Below are positions 10,451-18,479 of a DNA stretch of 64,000 nt, one piece after another. The translations under genes and the position numbers were made by a program. Below the pieces are notes generated by a model. The model saw nothing but the letters and a program-made list of their open reading frames with translations. It ran no database searches and was not told where the DNA came from. Position 1 is the stretch's first letter; each line of letters starts with the position of its first letter. The DNA is from Bacteroidota bacterium (GTDB lineage Bacteria > Bacteroidota > Bacteroidia > NS11-12g > UBA9320), in assembly GCA_002746305.1 (NCBI GenBank), contig NVWV01000003.1, positions 201,999 to 265,998 on the forward strand, read 5' to 3'.

Positions 10451-10626
10451 GCCTATTTACTGAATACATGGGCGTTACAAAACAGTAGTAGTACGACAGC
10501 CGGAAGCTATATCTATTTGCAAGCATAATTGCAGTTTCTTTAGGTATGGACCACCTTACATGGGGGGAAGTAAGTTGTGGTTTATTAATTGTTTTGGGGC
10601 TTTGGTTGGTGAATAGAGGAAGGTAA
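10451..10626 (+). pseudogene. Broken 3' fragment of an EamA transporter gene
   Basis: This stretch repeats the last 63 codons of the EamA gene (7581-7769) down to the stop codon, but lacks 13 bp, which breaks the frame, and has no gene start. Eight other codons differ. Seven changes are silent (GCT/GCC, GCA/GCG, AAT/AAC, TAC/TAT, CTA/TTA, AGG/AGA, GGG/GGA) and one is Lys to Glu. A tandem copy decaying in place would not keep almost only silent changes, so the fragment probably came from a functional homologue in a related genome. The stop codon of a CxxC gene follows about 25 bp later, as at the intact copy. Confidence 0.9.
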
Positions 10627-10650
10627 TAGAAATCACGTTTCCCAATTACA

Positions 10651-11094
10651 TCATTTGTGATAAATGGTCATCAAACTATCTAGTTTTAAAAAATTAAACT
10701 CGTCATACTTTGTTGAGTAGACAATACTATCTCCAGACACGACTGCCAAAGTCGAAGAATACCTATCATAACCTGCTAACTCATTTATTTTCTTGAATAA
10801 ATCGATATCATTATAGGTCACGATTTCATTGGTTCCAAACTCCAGGTTATTACTTGTTTCTATTTCTATCTCACGTATAGAAGGATAGACCACCACCAGA
10901 TTCTCTTTATGCATCTCGTAAATAGTTCTATTTAATGAAACACATTTCGTACAAAGACTATTACCTTTTAGTATTACAATCTTATTATTCAGACTTTTAT
11001 ACTTCTCTGAATCCACAGTATTCGTATTGCAACCAAAGCTATAAAGTATTACGATGTAGTATATAATTTTCTTTTGTTTTTTCAATATATCCAT
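10651..11094 (-). CDS. CxxC thioredoxin-like lipoprotein, cassette 2
   Basis: Unknown 147-residue protein, last gene of cassette 2. A hydrophobic N terminus ends in a cysteine (IVILYSFGC), which suggests a lipoprotein. A strand then leads into CxxC (VILKGNSLCTKCVSL), as in thioredoxin-fold proteins. It overlaps the propeller-like gene by 56 bp. It holds the same place as the gene at 7795-8280, with the same CxxC context but otherwise low similarity. Function unknown. Confidence 0.6.
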   Translation of the reverse strand: MDILKKQKKIIYYIVILYSFGCNTNTVDSEKYKSLNNKIVILKGNSLCTKCVSLNRTIYEMHKENLVVVYPSIREIEIETSNNLEFGTNEIVTYNDIDLFKKINELAGYDRYSSTLAVVSGDSIVYSTKYDEFNFLKLDSLMTIYHK

Positions 11095-12055
11095 AAGTGT
11101 TATCGTTAATCAGAAATGGGTGAGTAAAATAGATTGATGGATATCTTTTAAAGTCTAAAACCCCATTCTCTTGCATAAGAAAATTAAAAAAATATTTCTG
11201 ACCTTGATAAAAGTTAATTGTTGAATGAAGACCTTTTTTAGCAACTGAAATCGACCTTTTGAAATTGAATGTAGAATCTTGATATGTAATAATATCTTGG
11301 TTAGAAGAAACTAAAAACGTGTCATTTTTACAATATAAAAACGTCATACCAACATCTTTATTTTTGTTAATACAGTCAACTATAAAGTCGTCATTGTAAA
11401 TGGTATCTTCAATACTCATAAAATTATTTTGCAGTTCTACTTTGTATATGAAGCCTCTCTCATTGGAACATTTCACACGAGAGCCAATAAAAAGATTGTT
11501 CTCAACTAACTTAAAATCCGACCATGGATTAATCTGAATAATTCCTGTATCGACAAAGTAATCTATAACATTTAGCCCATCATCTAAGATAAATACAGTT
11601 AGTACTTTATCAATCTCCTTGAACATAGTGTCGTTTCTAAAAAAACCTGTCATTTTAGGGACATACCCGAGGACTTGCCAATTATCTTCATTAGCATTTA
11701 TGGATATCAGACTAAAGCTGCTCAGAAACATAGGGTTTCGCATAAGTTTTTGATTCAAAGGAAGTAAGGTGCCGCTCGTATTTGCACTTAAAGTCGTGTA
11801 AATAGAACCGTAGATTGCTGTATCAATCCTAAATTTTGTGATGTACAAACCATCTTCTGTATTATAAAAAGACACGCTTGCATTTTTATTTACAAATGCA
11901 AGTGTGTCTCCTTTAACCTTTATACTCCTAGGCATACTTAATATTACATCTTCTGTTTCCGCCAATATCATCTTTTGAGAATAATCATTCTTACCACAGA
12001 AACTAAGAAGAAGTAGCAGACAACACAATGGTATAAAAGTAATCTGTAATTTCAT
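11039..12055 (-). CDS. Propeller-like lipoprotein, cassette 2
   Basis: Hypothetical 338-residue lipoprotein with lipobox CCLLLLLSFCGKN. The body has repeated beta-strand units (IKVKGDTLAFVNKNASVSFY, LTVFILDDGLNVI, NNLFIGSRVKC), which resembles BF3164/TolB-like six-bladed propellers. That fold is suggested only by pattern. It starts 2 bp after the stop of the upstream lipoprotein gene and overlaps the CxxC gene by 56 bp. It is the positional equivalent of 8261-9409 but strongly diverged. Confidence 0.62.
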   Translation of the reverse strand: MKLQITFIPLCCLLLLLSFCGKNDYSQKMILAETEDVILSMPRSIKVKGDTLAFVNKNASVSFYNTEDGLYITKFRIDTAIYGSIYTTLSANTSGTLLPLNQKLMRNPMFLSSFSLISINANEDNWQVLGYVPKMTGFFRNDTMFKEIDKVLTVFILDDGLNVIDYFVDTGIIQINPWSDFKLVENNLFIGSRVKCSNERGFIYKVELQNNFMSIEDTIYNDDFIVDCINKNKDVGMTFLYCKNDTFLVSSNQDIITYQDSTFNFKRSISVAKKGLHSTINFYQGQKYFFNFLMQENGVLDFKRYPSIYFTHPFLINDNTYGYIEKTKENYILHRNTL

Positions 12056-12056
12056 C

Positions 12057-12482
12057 TTACGGGAGTATGGTTACTCTGTAAGAAACTGAGGGTTCATTGA
12101 TGTTGCTTTTAACAGTAAAATTTACATCCGAATAAACTATTTCTTGACCATCTGGATCGATCGTTAAATCACCTTTCTCGTATAAACGAATATCAGGATC
12201 TCCCATATATGGACCTACTGGATCCGAATCCCAAATCCAAATTATACCTATTGTACAAATCGCGTCGGAAGTCAGACAATCCCAAATAATCGGCTCACCA
12301 TTGCCGTCGTCACCAGCTGAAACATAATCTCCTTTTAGCACAATAACTTCAGTGTGACCACCCCTGCCATCCTCTACATAATGGTCCCCTCTTGCCTTCT
12401 CAGGAGCTTTTTCCATCACTTCTTTTTCGCTACAAGCCACCATAGACAAAGCTATTACAGCTAAATAAAAATACTTTTTCAT
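12057..12482 (-). CDS. Small lipoprotein, first gene of cassette 2
   Basis: Unknown 141-residue lipoprotein. The signal MKKYFYLAVIALSMVAC gives a lipobox cysteine at residue 17. The mature part is acidic and glycine-rich (VEDGRGGHTEVIVLKGDY), has two cysteines (WDCLTSDAICTIG) and ends in a predicted beta domain. Only the first five residues and the upstream DNA match the first gene of cassette 1; the rest differs completely. Its place suggests the same kind of exported effector or partner protein. Confidence 0.65.
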   Translation of the reverse strand: MKKYFYLAVIALSMVACSEKEVMEKAPEKARGDHYVEDGRGGHTEVIVLKGDYVSAGDDGNGEPIIWDCLTSDAICTIGIIWIWDSDPVGPYMGDPDIRLYEKGDLTIDPDGQEIVYSDVNFTVKSNINEPSVSYRVTILP

Positions 12483-12599
12483 AAAATTTTAAATAAAAAA
12501 ATTGTGCCTACTCTAAAAGCTTTTCGGCTTCCGCTTTCGATAGTCCCAATTAAATTTATCTAAAATAGAAATTAAGAGTAGTGTAGTATCAAGTACAAT
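12469..12599 (-). repeat. Direct repeat copy 2: promoter and 5' leader of cassette 2
   Basis: Near-perfect copy of 10272-10402, with only a few mismatches, covering the MKKYF codons, 5' leader and putative promoter. Its conservation contrasts with the unrelated genes downstream and marks the second border of the duplicated segment. Between this copy and yicC (12600-12783) I see only the yicC promoter region. Confidence 0.85.
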
Positions 12600-12764
12600 A
12601 ATAAGATTTTTTAGAAAAAGCCGTCTAAATATTTTCACGACTTACATGTTCTATAAAGAGAACTCAGTTGCGTAATTTTCATCACTCAAACACAAAAAAC
12701 GCAACTTTATTTTGCTCCATTCTATTTTTTATTCTTGTGTCAAAGTCTTCCTGCAAAACCCTAG

Positions 12765-12772
12765 TATATTTG
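12765..12772 (+). promoter_or_regulatory. Possible -7 box of the yicC-gmk-nadD operon
   Basis: TATATTTG matches the Bacteroidota -7 consensus TAnnTTTG and lies 11 bp before the chosen yicC ATG, which would give a nearly leaderless message. No well-placed TTG -33 element is visible, so this is tentative. Confidence 0.35.
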
Positions 12773-12783
12773 CCCTCTTGCTC

Positions 12784-13656
12784 ATGATAAGATCAATGAC
12801 TGGCTATGGAATGGCCGAAAAACATACCGAGAATTATAGTGTGAAGGTGGAATTGCGAAGCCTCAATGGTAAGTACCTAGATTTAAGTCTACGGGTACCT
12901 CGTTTTTTAATGCCTAAAGAGATTGAAATCCGAAATACTTTTGGCAAGCAAATAGAGCGAGGTAGTGCAACGCTTTCTATCAATGTAGTTAAACACAAGG
13001 TGAATGAAAATGACATTCAAATAAATGATGCTTTAGCTGGTCAATACTATAAAAAACTAATGCAACTGAGTGAAAATTTGAATGCTCCTCAGCATGACAT
13101 CTTCCGGATTACTACAATGATGCAGGATGTTATATATCAAGATGACGAACAGCTCGATGAAGAACTCTATAGTCTAGTGAAACAAGTTGGGAAACTAGCT
13201 TATACAGAGTTTGACTCTTTCAGACTAAAAGAAGGTGAGGGGCTAAGAAGTTTATTGTTGGGATATTCGAACAATATAGCTGCAGGAATTCCGAAAATAG
13301 AGGCCCTAGAGCCTTTACGTACTGAGAGCACTAAGGAACGTCTACAAAAGAACCTAAAACAGCTTGTGGATGATGAATCCTTTGATAAAAACCGTTTTGA
13401 ACAAGAACTGATTTACTATTTGGAAAAGTATGATATTAATGAGGAGAAGAATAGACTGCAAGCCCACTGTGACCACTTCACTGAAGCTCTTAGTAAAAAC
13501 CCCAAGGGCAAGTCACTTAATTTTATAGCTCAGGAAATGGGACGCGAAATAAACACACTCGGAAGCAAAGCAAATCATGCAGGAATTCAAAAAGAAGTAG
13601 TTACTATGAAAGAAGAATTGGAGAAAATAAAAGAACAAGCTCTGAATTTATTATAA
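12784..13656 (+). CDS. yicC: YicC/YloC-family endoribonuclease
   Basis: YicC-family proteins are single-strand endoribonucleases involved in small-RNA and RNA turnover. The family start MIRSMTGYGMAE is exactly in place at the ATG at 12784, so the longer frame from 12712 is not used. The protein has 290 residues. Family features include LRSLNGKYLDLSLRVP near residue 30 and the C-terminal end FIAQEMGREINTLGSKAN, with HAGIQKEVV. The stop at 13656 directly touches the gmk start, so the genes are one operon, as in many bacteria. Confidence 0.93.
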   Translation: MIRSMTGYGMAEKHTENYSVKVELRSLNGKYLDLSLRVPRFLMPKEIEIRNTFGKQIERGSATLSINVVKHKVNENDIQINDALAGQYYKKLMQLSENLNAPQHDIFRITTMMQDVIYQDDEQLDEELYSLVKQVGKLAYTEFDSFRLKEGEGLRSLLLGYSNNIAAGIPKIEALEPLRTESTKERLQKNLKQLVDDESFDKNRFEQELIYYLEKYDINEEKNRLQAHCDHFTEALSKNPKGKSLNFIAQEMGREINTLGSKANHAGIQKEVVTMKEELEKIKEQALNLL

Positions 13657-14277
13657 ATGATGACCGAAGGACAACAAAAAACTGACAACGAAAAGCAAAG
13701 TACAGTGAACAATAAACTCATTATTTTTTCAGCCCCAAGCGGAAGTGGAAAAACTACAGTAGTTAGACATCTTTTGAAAACAATGCCTCAACTAGCTTTT
13801 TCCATTAGTGCTACTACTCGTGGCAAGAGACCCAATGAGGTAAATGAACATGACTATTATTTTTATACCGAAAATGATTTCATCAAAGCAATAAAAAACG
13901 AAGATTTTCTCGAATATGAAGAGGTTTATAAAGGTCTCTTTTATGGTACTCTAAAAAGTGAAGTAGAACGATTATGGGCAGAGGGCAAAACGGTGATATT
14001 CGACGTAGACGTCGTCGGTGGCCTGAACATTAAGAAATTTTATGGCAATCAGGCTCTAGCGGTATTTCTAAGACCTCCATCAGTAGACATTTTGATGGAA
14101 AGGTTAAGAGGTAGAGAGACTGAAGTAGAACATCAATTACAAGAACGAATCTCAAAAGCTAAAACTGAACTAAATTTTGAACATCAGTTCGATAAAGTTA
14201 TTGTTAACGATGTGTTAAGTGATACCTTTGTTACCGCGGAAAATATAGTTGCAAGTTTTTTAGAATTAGAAGAGTAG
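13657..14277 (+). CDS. gmk: Guanylate kinase
   Basis: Converts GMP to GDP with ATP in guanine nucleotide synthesis in the cytoplasm. The 206 residues include a P-loop APSGSGKTT (26-34), the GMP-binding TTRGKRPNEVNEHDYYF and the region VYKGLFYGTL. An N-terminal extension of about 20 polar residues precedes the kinase fold. The start codon directly follows the yicC stop; the second ATG at 13660 is an equally good start. nadD follows after 1 bp. Confidence 0.97.
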   Translation: MMTEGQQKTDNEKQSTVNNKLIIFSAPSGSGKTTVVRHLLKTMPQLAFSISATTRGKRPNEVNEHDYYFYTENDFIKAIKNEDFLEYEEVYKGLFYGTLKSEVERLWAEGKTVIFDVDVVGGLNIKKFYGNQALAVFLRPPSVDILMERLRGRETEVEHQLQERISKAKTELNFEHQFDKVIVNDVLSDTFVTAENIVASFLELEE

Positions 14278-14278
14278 A

Positions 14279-14845
14279 ATGAAGGTAGGATTATTCTTTG
14301 GGTCATTTAACCCAATACACCATGGACACTTGATCATTGGTCAATATATGTTAGATCAGGCTAAGCTTGATGAGGTATGGTATATAGTTTCCCCTCAAAA
14401 CCCTTTAAAAAAAGGGAAAGACATCATGGAAGCTGGTCATAGACTCAATATGGTGAAGCTTGCTCTAAAAGGCAATGATAGATTCAAAGTAAGCGATGTC
14501 GAGTTTGATATGCCCACTCCTTCTTATTCAGCTTATACCCTAAAGAAACTTAAAGAACTTCATCCTAAAACTGAATTTCAACTCATTTTAGGAACGGATA
14601 ACTTACAACATTTGGAGAAGTGGAAAGACCATGAGGAAATATTAATGGGATATGAGATACTTGCCTATTTTAGAGATGGTTTCCCAGGGGGTGAATTCGC
14701 AAAAAATCAAAAAGTACGCGTAATGAAAGGCCCTATGCTAAACATATCTGCAAGTTATGTTCGTGGTCTTGTACGAATGAATAGAAGCATAAAATACTTA
14801 GTACCTGATGACGTAATGAAATACATGACCACTAAGGTTAAATAA
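14279..14845 (+). CDS. nadD: Nicotinate-nucleotide adenylyltransferase
   Basis: Joins nicotinate mononucleotide and ATP to form deamido-NAD in NAD synthesis. The 188 residues show the nucleotidyltransferase signature GLFFGSFNPIHHGHL (4-18, with the HxGH motif) and the C-terminal ISASYVR motif. It is the last gene of the yicC-gmk-nadD operon, starting 1 bp after the gmk stop. A strong terminator follows. Confidence 0.97.
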   Translation: MKVGLFFGSFNPIHHGHLIIGQYMLDQAKLDEVWYIVSPQNPLKKGKDIMEAGHRLNMVKLALKGNDRFKVSDVEFDMPTPSYSAYTLKKLKELHPKTEFQLILGTDNLQHLEKWKDHEEILMGYEILAYFRDGFPGGEFAKNQKVRVMKGPMLNISASYVRGLVRMNRSIKYLVPDDVMKYMTTKVK

Positions 14846-14855
14846 AATCAAAATA

Positions 14856-14910
14856 AATTCGCCATAAAAAAGGAGACTAGCTAAGCTAGTCTCCTTTTTT
14901 ATGGCGAATT
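14856..14910. terminator. Bidirectional terminator, perfect 27-bp inverted repeat
   Basis: Two 27-bp arms (14856-14882 and 14884-14910) are exact reverse complements separated by one base. The stem core is GGAGACTAGCT, flanked by A6 and T6 tracts, so it can end transcripts of both nadD (plus) and ftsH (minus), which converge here. Confidence 0.92.
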
Positions 14911-14917
14911 AGAATAA

Positions 14918-16990
14918 CTATTCTGATTCCTTTTCTTTGGTATCCTCTTCCTCAAGTACTTCTGTAACTTCACTTTTAGCTTCTATTACAACCTCAGGAA
15001 CTTCTTCTTTATATTTTTTAGCTGCAACATCACTTGCACTCATCCCAAATATCTTTTCTACATCTTCTTTGAAAATAACTTCTTTATCTAGCAATTGGTC
15101 TGCGAGCTTAAGTAACTTATCCTTGTTCTCCGATAGTATACTGATAGCTCTAGCGTACTGCTCATCCGTTAATTTCTTAATTTCACCATCTATAAGTGCA
15201 GCCTGTTTCTCACTAAACGGTTTGCTGAAACTATTATCCATGTTGTAGTAAGAGATATTACCAATCGCCTCATTCAGACCATAAATAGAGACCATTGCCA
15301 TAGCTTGCTTGGTTACTTTTTCCAAGTCATTTAAAGCTCCAGTAGAAATCTTATCAAAAACTACCTTTTCTGCTGCTCGACCCCCGAGTGTGGCACACAT
15401 TTCATCAAGCATTTCCTCTGTACGTGTAATTTGCCTTTCATTTGGTAAGTACCAAGCTGCTCCTAGACTTCTTCCTCTGGGAACAATGGTCACTTTCACC
15501 AATGGATGAGCAAACTCACACATCCAACTTACAGTAGCGTGTCCCGCCTCATGAACTGCAATTGCATATTTTTCTTCAGGGGTTATTATCTTATTCTTCT
15601 TCTCAAGCCCTCCAACTATTCTATCCACTGCATCCAGAAAATCTTGCTTTTCTACAACCTTCTTATCGTGACGTGCCGCAATAAGTGCAGCTTCATTACA
15701 CATATTGGCAATATCAGCACCACTAAATCCTGGTGTTTGACGTGCAAGAAAATCTATGTCTAGATCTTTTACAATCTTAATTGGTTTCAAATGCACATCA
15801 AAAATTTCTCTCCGTTCATTCAAGTCAGGCATGTCAGCATAAATCTGTCGATCAAATCTACCTGCTCTCAGCAATGCAGAATCCAATATATCAGCTCGGT
15901 TAGTAGCTGCAAGCATTATAACACCCGTATCAGTGCCAAAACCATCCATCTCCGTCAGGAGTTGGTTTAAGGTATTCTCACGTTCATCATTTCCTCCTTG
16001 CATTGCATTTTTACCTCGAGCTCTACCAATGGCATCTATCTCATCTATAAATATGATACATGGAGCTTTCTCCTTAGCTTGCTTAAAAAGATCTCGAACT
16101 CTACTCGCTCCTACACCCACAAACATCTCTACAAAGTCTGAACCAGATAGTGAGAAGAAAGGAACGTCTGCCTCTCCTGCTACAGCCTTTGCCAACAACG
16201 TTTTACCTGTTCCTGGAGGGCCTACAAGTAATGCTCCTTTGGGTATTTTTCCTCCAAGATTGGTATATTTCTTTGGATTTTTCAGGAAATCTACAATCTC
16301 CATTACTTCTTCCTTGGCTCCTTCTAACCCAGCAACATCTTTAAATGTCACGTTCACTTTTGTATCTTTATCAAATAACTGTGCCTTTGATTTTCCAATA
16401 CTGAAGATTTGGCTACCACCTGCACCTCCTGCTCCACCACCCATTCTTCTCATTATAAACATCCAGATTAAACCAAATATCACAATGTAAATTACCAAAG
16501 TAACCAATGGACTATCCCAAATATTTCCTTTATTGACTGGGTTAACAAATGCTCGTTTTTCAACATCTATATTACTTTGAGCATTTTCTATCTGCGTATT
16601 GAAGTATTCATAATCTCCTACTGAACTTAGGTAATAGGTATACGGGGCAGTCCCCCCAGGAAATGGGTTCTCTTTGACTTCATTCTTATGATCCTTTAAC
16701 TTCTTAGCATCTTTGGTCAAAAAGACTTCTGCTCTGCCTCCATTGGCAATATCCACATCAATACTCTCGACTTCTCCTTTTGAGACCATCTTGAGCAGTT
16801 CTTTCATATCAATTTTATTCCCTGAAGAACCACCTAAAACGGATATAAGTATAAATACAACTGCTAATATGGCATATATCCACAGAGAGTTAAACTTAGG
16901 TTTCTTCCCCTTATTCTTCTTATTATCAAAGGGATTTGGCGTATTATTTTGATTATCAGTCTTATCTGACTTATTATATTCCTGAGACAT
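14918..16990 (-). CDS. ftsH: ATP-dependent zinc metalloprotease FtsH
   Basis: Membrane-anchored AAA+ protease that degrades damaged membrane proteins and regulators. The 690 residues contain a polar Asn/Lys-rich N-terminal tail, membrane segments near 35-53 and 160-180 around a periplasmic region, Walker A GPPGTGKT (257-264), Walker [10 protein letters not shown] (312-320), an arginine-finger region [10 protein letters not shown], and the zinc site HEAGH (480-484). The acidic C terminus ([16 protein letters not shown]) is typical of the family in this phylum. No rsfS gene lies upstream here, although it often does in relatives. Confidence 0.98.
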   Translation of the reverse strand: MSQEYNKSDKTDNQNNTPNPFDNKKNKGKKPKFNSLWIYAILAVVFILISVLGGSSGNKIDMKELLKMVSKGEVESIDVDIANGGRAEVFLTKDAKKLKDHKNEVKENPFPGGTAPYTYYLSSVGDYEYFNTQIENAQSNIDVEKRAFVNPVNKGNIWDSPLVTLVIYIVIFGLIWMFIMRRMGGGAGGAGGSQIFSIGKSKAQLFDKDTKVNVTFKDVAGLEGAKEEVMEIVDFLKNPKKYTNLGGKIPKGALLVGPPGTGKTLLAKAVAGEADVPFFSLSGSDFVEMFVGVGASRVRDLFKQAKEKAPCIIFIDEIDAIGRARGKNAMQGGNDERENTLNQLLTEMDGFGTDTGVIMLAATNRADILDSALLRAGRFDRQIYADMPDLNERREIFDVHLKPIKIVKDLDIDFLARQTPGFSGADIANMCNEAALIAARHDKKVVEKQDFLDAVDRIVGGLEKKNKIITPEEKYAIAVHEAGHATVSWMCEFAHPLVKVTIVPRGRSLGAAWYLPNERQITRTEEMLDEMCATLGGRAAEKVVFDKISTGALNDLEKVTKQAMAMVSIYGLNEAIGNISYYNMDNSFSKPFSEKQAALIDGEIKKLTDEQYARAISILSENKDKLLKLADQLLDKEVIFKEDVEKIFGMSASDVAAKKYKEEVPEVVIEAKSEVTEVLEEEDTKEKESE

Positions 16991-17152
16991 TGATTTCTTT
17001 TCGTCGTTGCAAGTATAATATTACAACCACTGTGCCACCTAATAAGTTTGGTAAATTAAAGTCACTCATCTGTAATAAGGAGTATTCTATCCAGTTTAAT
17101 GCAATCTTGTCATATAAATCAATGCGATAAACTGGCAGTATTTCATAAACAA

Positions 17153-17183
17153 TTGCACCGAATAGCAAAGACTTGTATGTTTG
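17153..17183 (+). promoter_or_regulatory. Bacteroidota-type promoter of kbl
   Basis: A TTG (-33 element, 17153-17155) lies 20 nt before TATGTTTG (17176-17183), a full match to TAnnTTTG. The kbl ATG at 17208 begins 24 bp after the box, which supports that start over the in-frame TTG at 17181 inside the box. Confidence 0.65.
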
Positions 17184-17207
17184 CCTTACTTAAAACTAAA
17201 ACAATAC

Positions 17208-18398
17208 ATGTACGAGTCATTAAAAGCAAAACTAGATAGTCAACTGGCTGATATAAAAGAAGCTGGTTTATATAAAAACGAACGCATTATTACTACTCCC
17301 CAAGGTGCTGACATCAAAACACAGGCTGGTGGAGAGGTTATTAACTTTTGTGCCAATAATTATCTAGGTTTAAGTTCTCACCCAAAGGTTATTCAAGCAG
17401 CTAAAGATGCCATTGACTCACACGGATACGGTATGTCTTCGGTACGTTTTATTTGTGGAACGCAGGACATACATAAAGAGCTTGAACGTAAAATATCAGA
17501 ATACTTGGGCACAGAGGATACGATACTTTATGCGGCAGCCTTCGATGCAAATGGCGGTGTTTTTGAACCATTATTTGATGCCGAAGATGCTATTATTTCT
17601 GATGCTTTAAACCATGCAAGCATTATAGATGGAGTTCGACTTTGCAAAGCTCAACGATACAGATATAACCACAATGATATGGAGGATTTGGAGCGTTGTT
17701 TGAAAGAAAGTCAAGCCCAAAGAAATCGTGTTATTGTTACAGATGGCAGTTTCTCTATGGACGGTACCATTGCCCAACTTGATAAGATAGTGGCTCTTGC
17801 AAACAAATACGACGCAAGTGTTATGATAGATGAGTGCCACAGTTCTGGTTTCTTAGGAAAAACGGGTCGCGGAACTCATGAACATTGCGGTGTAATGGGT
17901 GAAATTGAGATCATTACAGGAACTCTAGGTAAAGCATTAGGCGGGGCCAGTGGAGGATTTACTTCTGGAAAAAAGGAGATCGTAGATATGCTTCGTCAAA
18001 AAAGCAGACCATACCTATTCTCCAATACATTAGCTCCAAGCATTGTAGGTGCTAGTATTGTTGTACTTGACATGCTTAGTGAGACAACAGAACTTAAAGA
18101 CAAACTGGAAAACAATACCAAGTACTTCCGCGAAAAAATGACTGACGCAGGTTTTGACATTACTCCAGGTGTGCACCCAATAGTACCGATTATGTTGTAC
18201 GATGCCAATGTAGCTCAAGAAATGGCAGCTAAAATGCTGGATGAGGGTATTTACGTGATTGGATTTTATTTCCCTGTAGTGCCTAAAGGTAAGGCTCGTA
18301 TTCGTGTTCAATTATCTGCAGATCATGAGCAACATCATTTAGACAAAGCAATTGCTGCATTTACCAAGGTAGGTAAGGAAATGGGAGTTTTGAAGTAG
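17208..18398 (+). CDS. kbl: Glycine C-acetyltransferase (2-amino-3-ketobutyrate CoA ligase)
   Basis: PLP enzyme that splits 2-amino-3-oxobutyrate with CoA into glycine and acetyl-CoA in threonine breakdown. The start [13 protein letters not shown] matches the family N terminus, giving 396 residues. Visible motifs are [28 protein letters not shown], the PLP-site region [13 protein letters not shown], and the lysine in [15 protein letters not shown] threonine dehydrogenase gene is not adjacent. A related alpha-oxoamine synthase is a less likely alternative. Confidence 0.93.
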   Translation: MYESLKAKLDSQLADIKEAGLYKNERIITTPQGADIKTQAGGEVINFCANNYLGLSSHPKVIQAAKDAIDSHGYGMSSVRFICGTQDIHKELERKISEYLGTEDTILYAAAFDANGGVFEPLFDAEDAIISDALNHASIIDGVRLCKAQRYRYNHNDMEDLERCLKESQAQRNRVIVTDGSFSMDGTIAQLDKIVALANKYDASVMIDECHSSGFLGKTGRGTHEHCGVMGEIEIITGTLGKALGGASGGFTSGKKEIVDMLRQKSRPYLFSNTLAPSIVGASIVVLDMLSETTELKDKLENNTKYFREKMTDAGFDITPGVHPIVPIMLYDANVAQEMAAKMLDEGIYVIGFYFPVVPKGKARIRVQLSADHEQHHLDKAIAAFTKVGKEMGVLK

Positions 18399-18479
18399 GG
18401 ATTATTCACAACCTAGAAATGTCATTTTTTAACACGAGTAAGATGACAATAAATTGCTATTACTATCTTAGCAGAAGAT

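Noticed and set aside
10451..10626. A functional small membrane gene
   Set aside because: No start codon context, a 13-bp deletion relative to the intact EamA gene, and a broken frame.
12712..12783. N-terminal extension of YicC by 24 codons
   Set aside because: The conserved family start MIRSMTGYG is at 12784, and the extension covers the likely promoter.
14856..14910. Insertion-sequence end or attachment site
   Set aside because: The perfect palindrome has A and T tracts and lies exactly between two convergent stop codons, which is normal for a bidirectional terminator.
15933..16490. 185-codon plus-strand ORF inside ftsH
   Set aside because: It is antisense to the conserved AAA+ domain of ftsH and shows no protein family features.
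16974..17168. 64-codon minus-strand ORF upstream of ftsH
   Set aside because: It overlaps the ftsH start and the kbl promoter, resembles no family (it is not rsfS), and has no ribosome-binding or start support.
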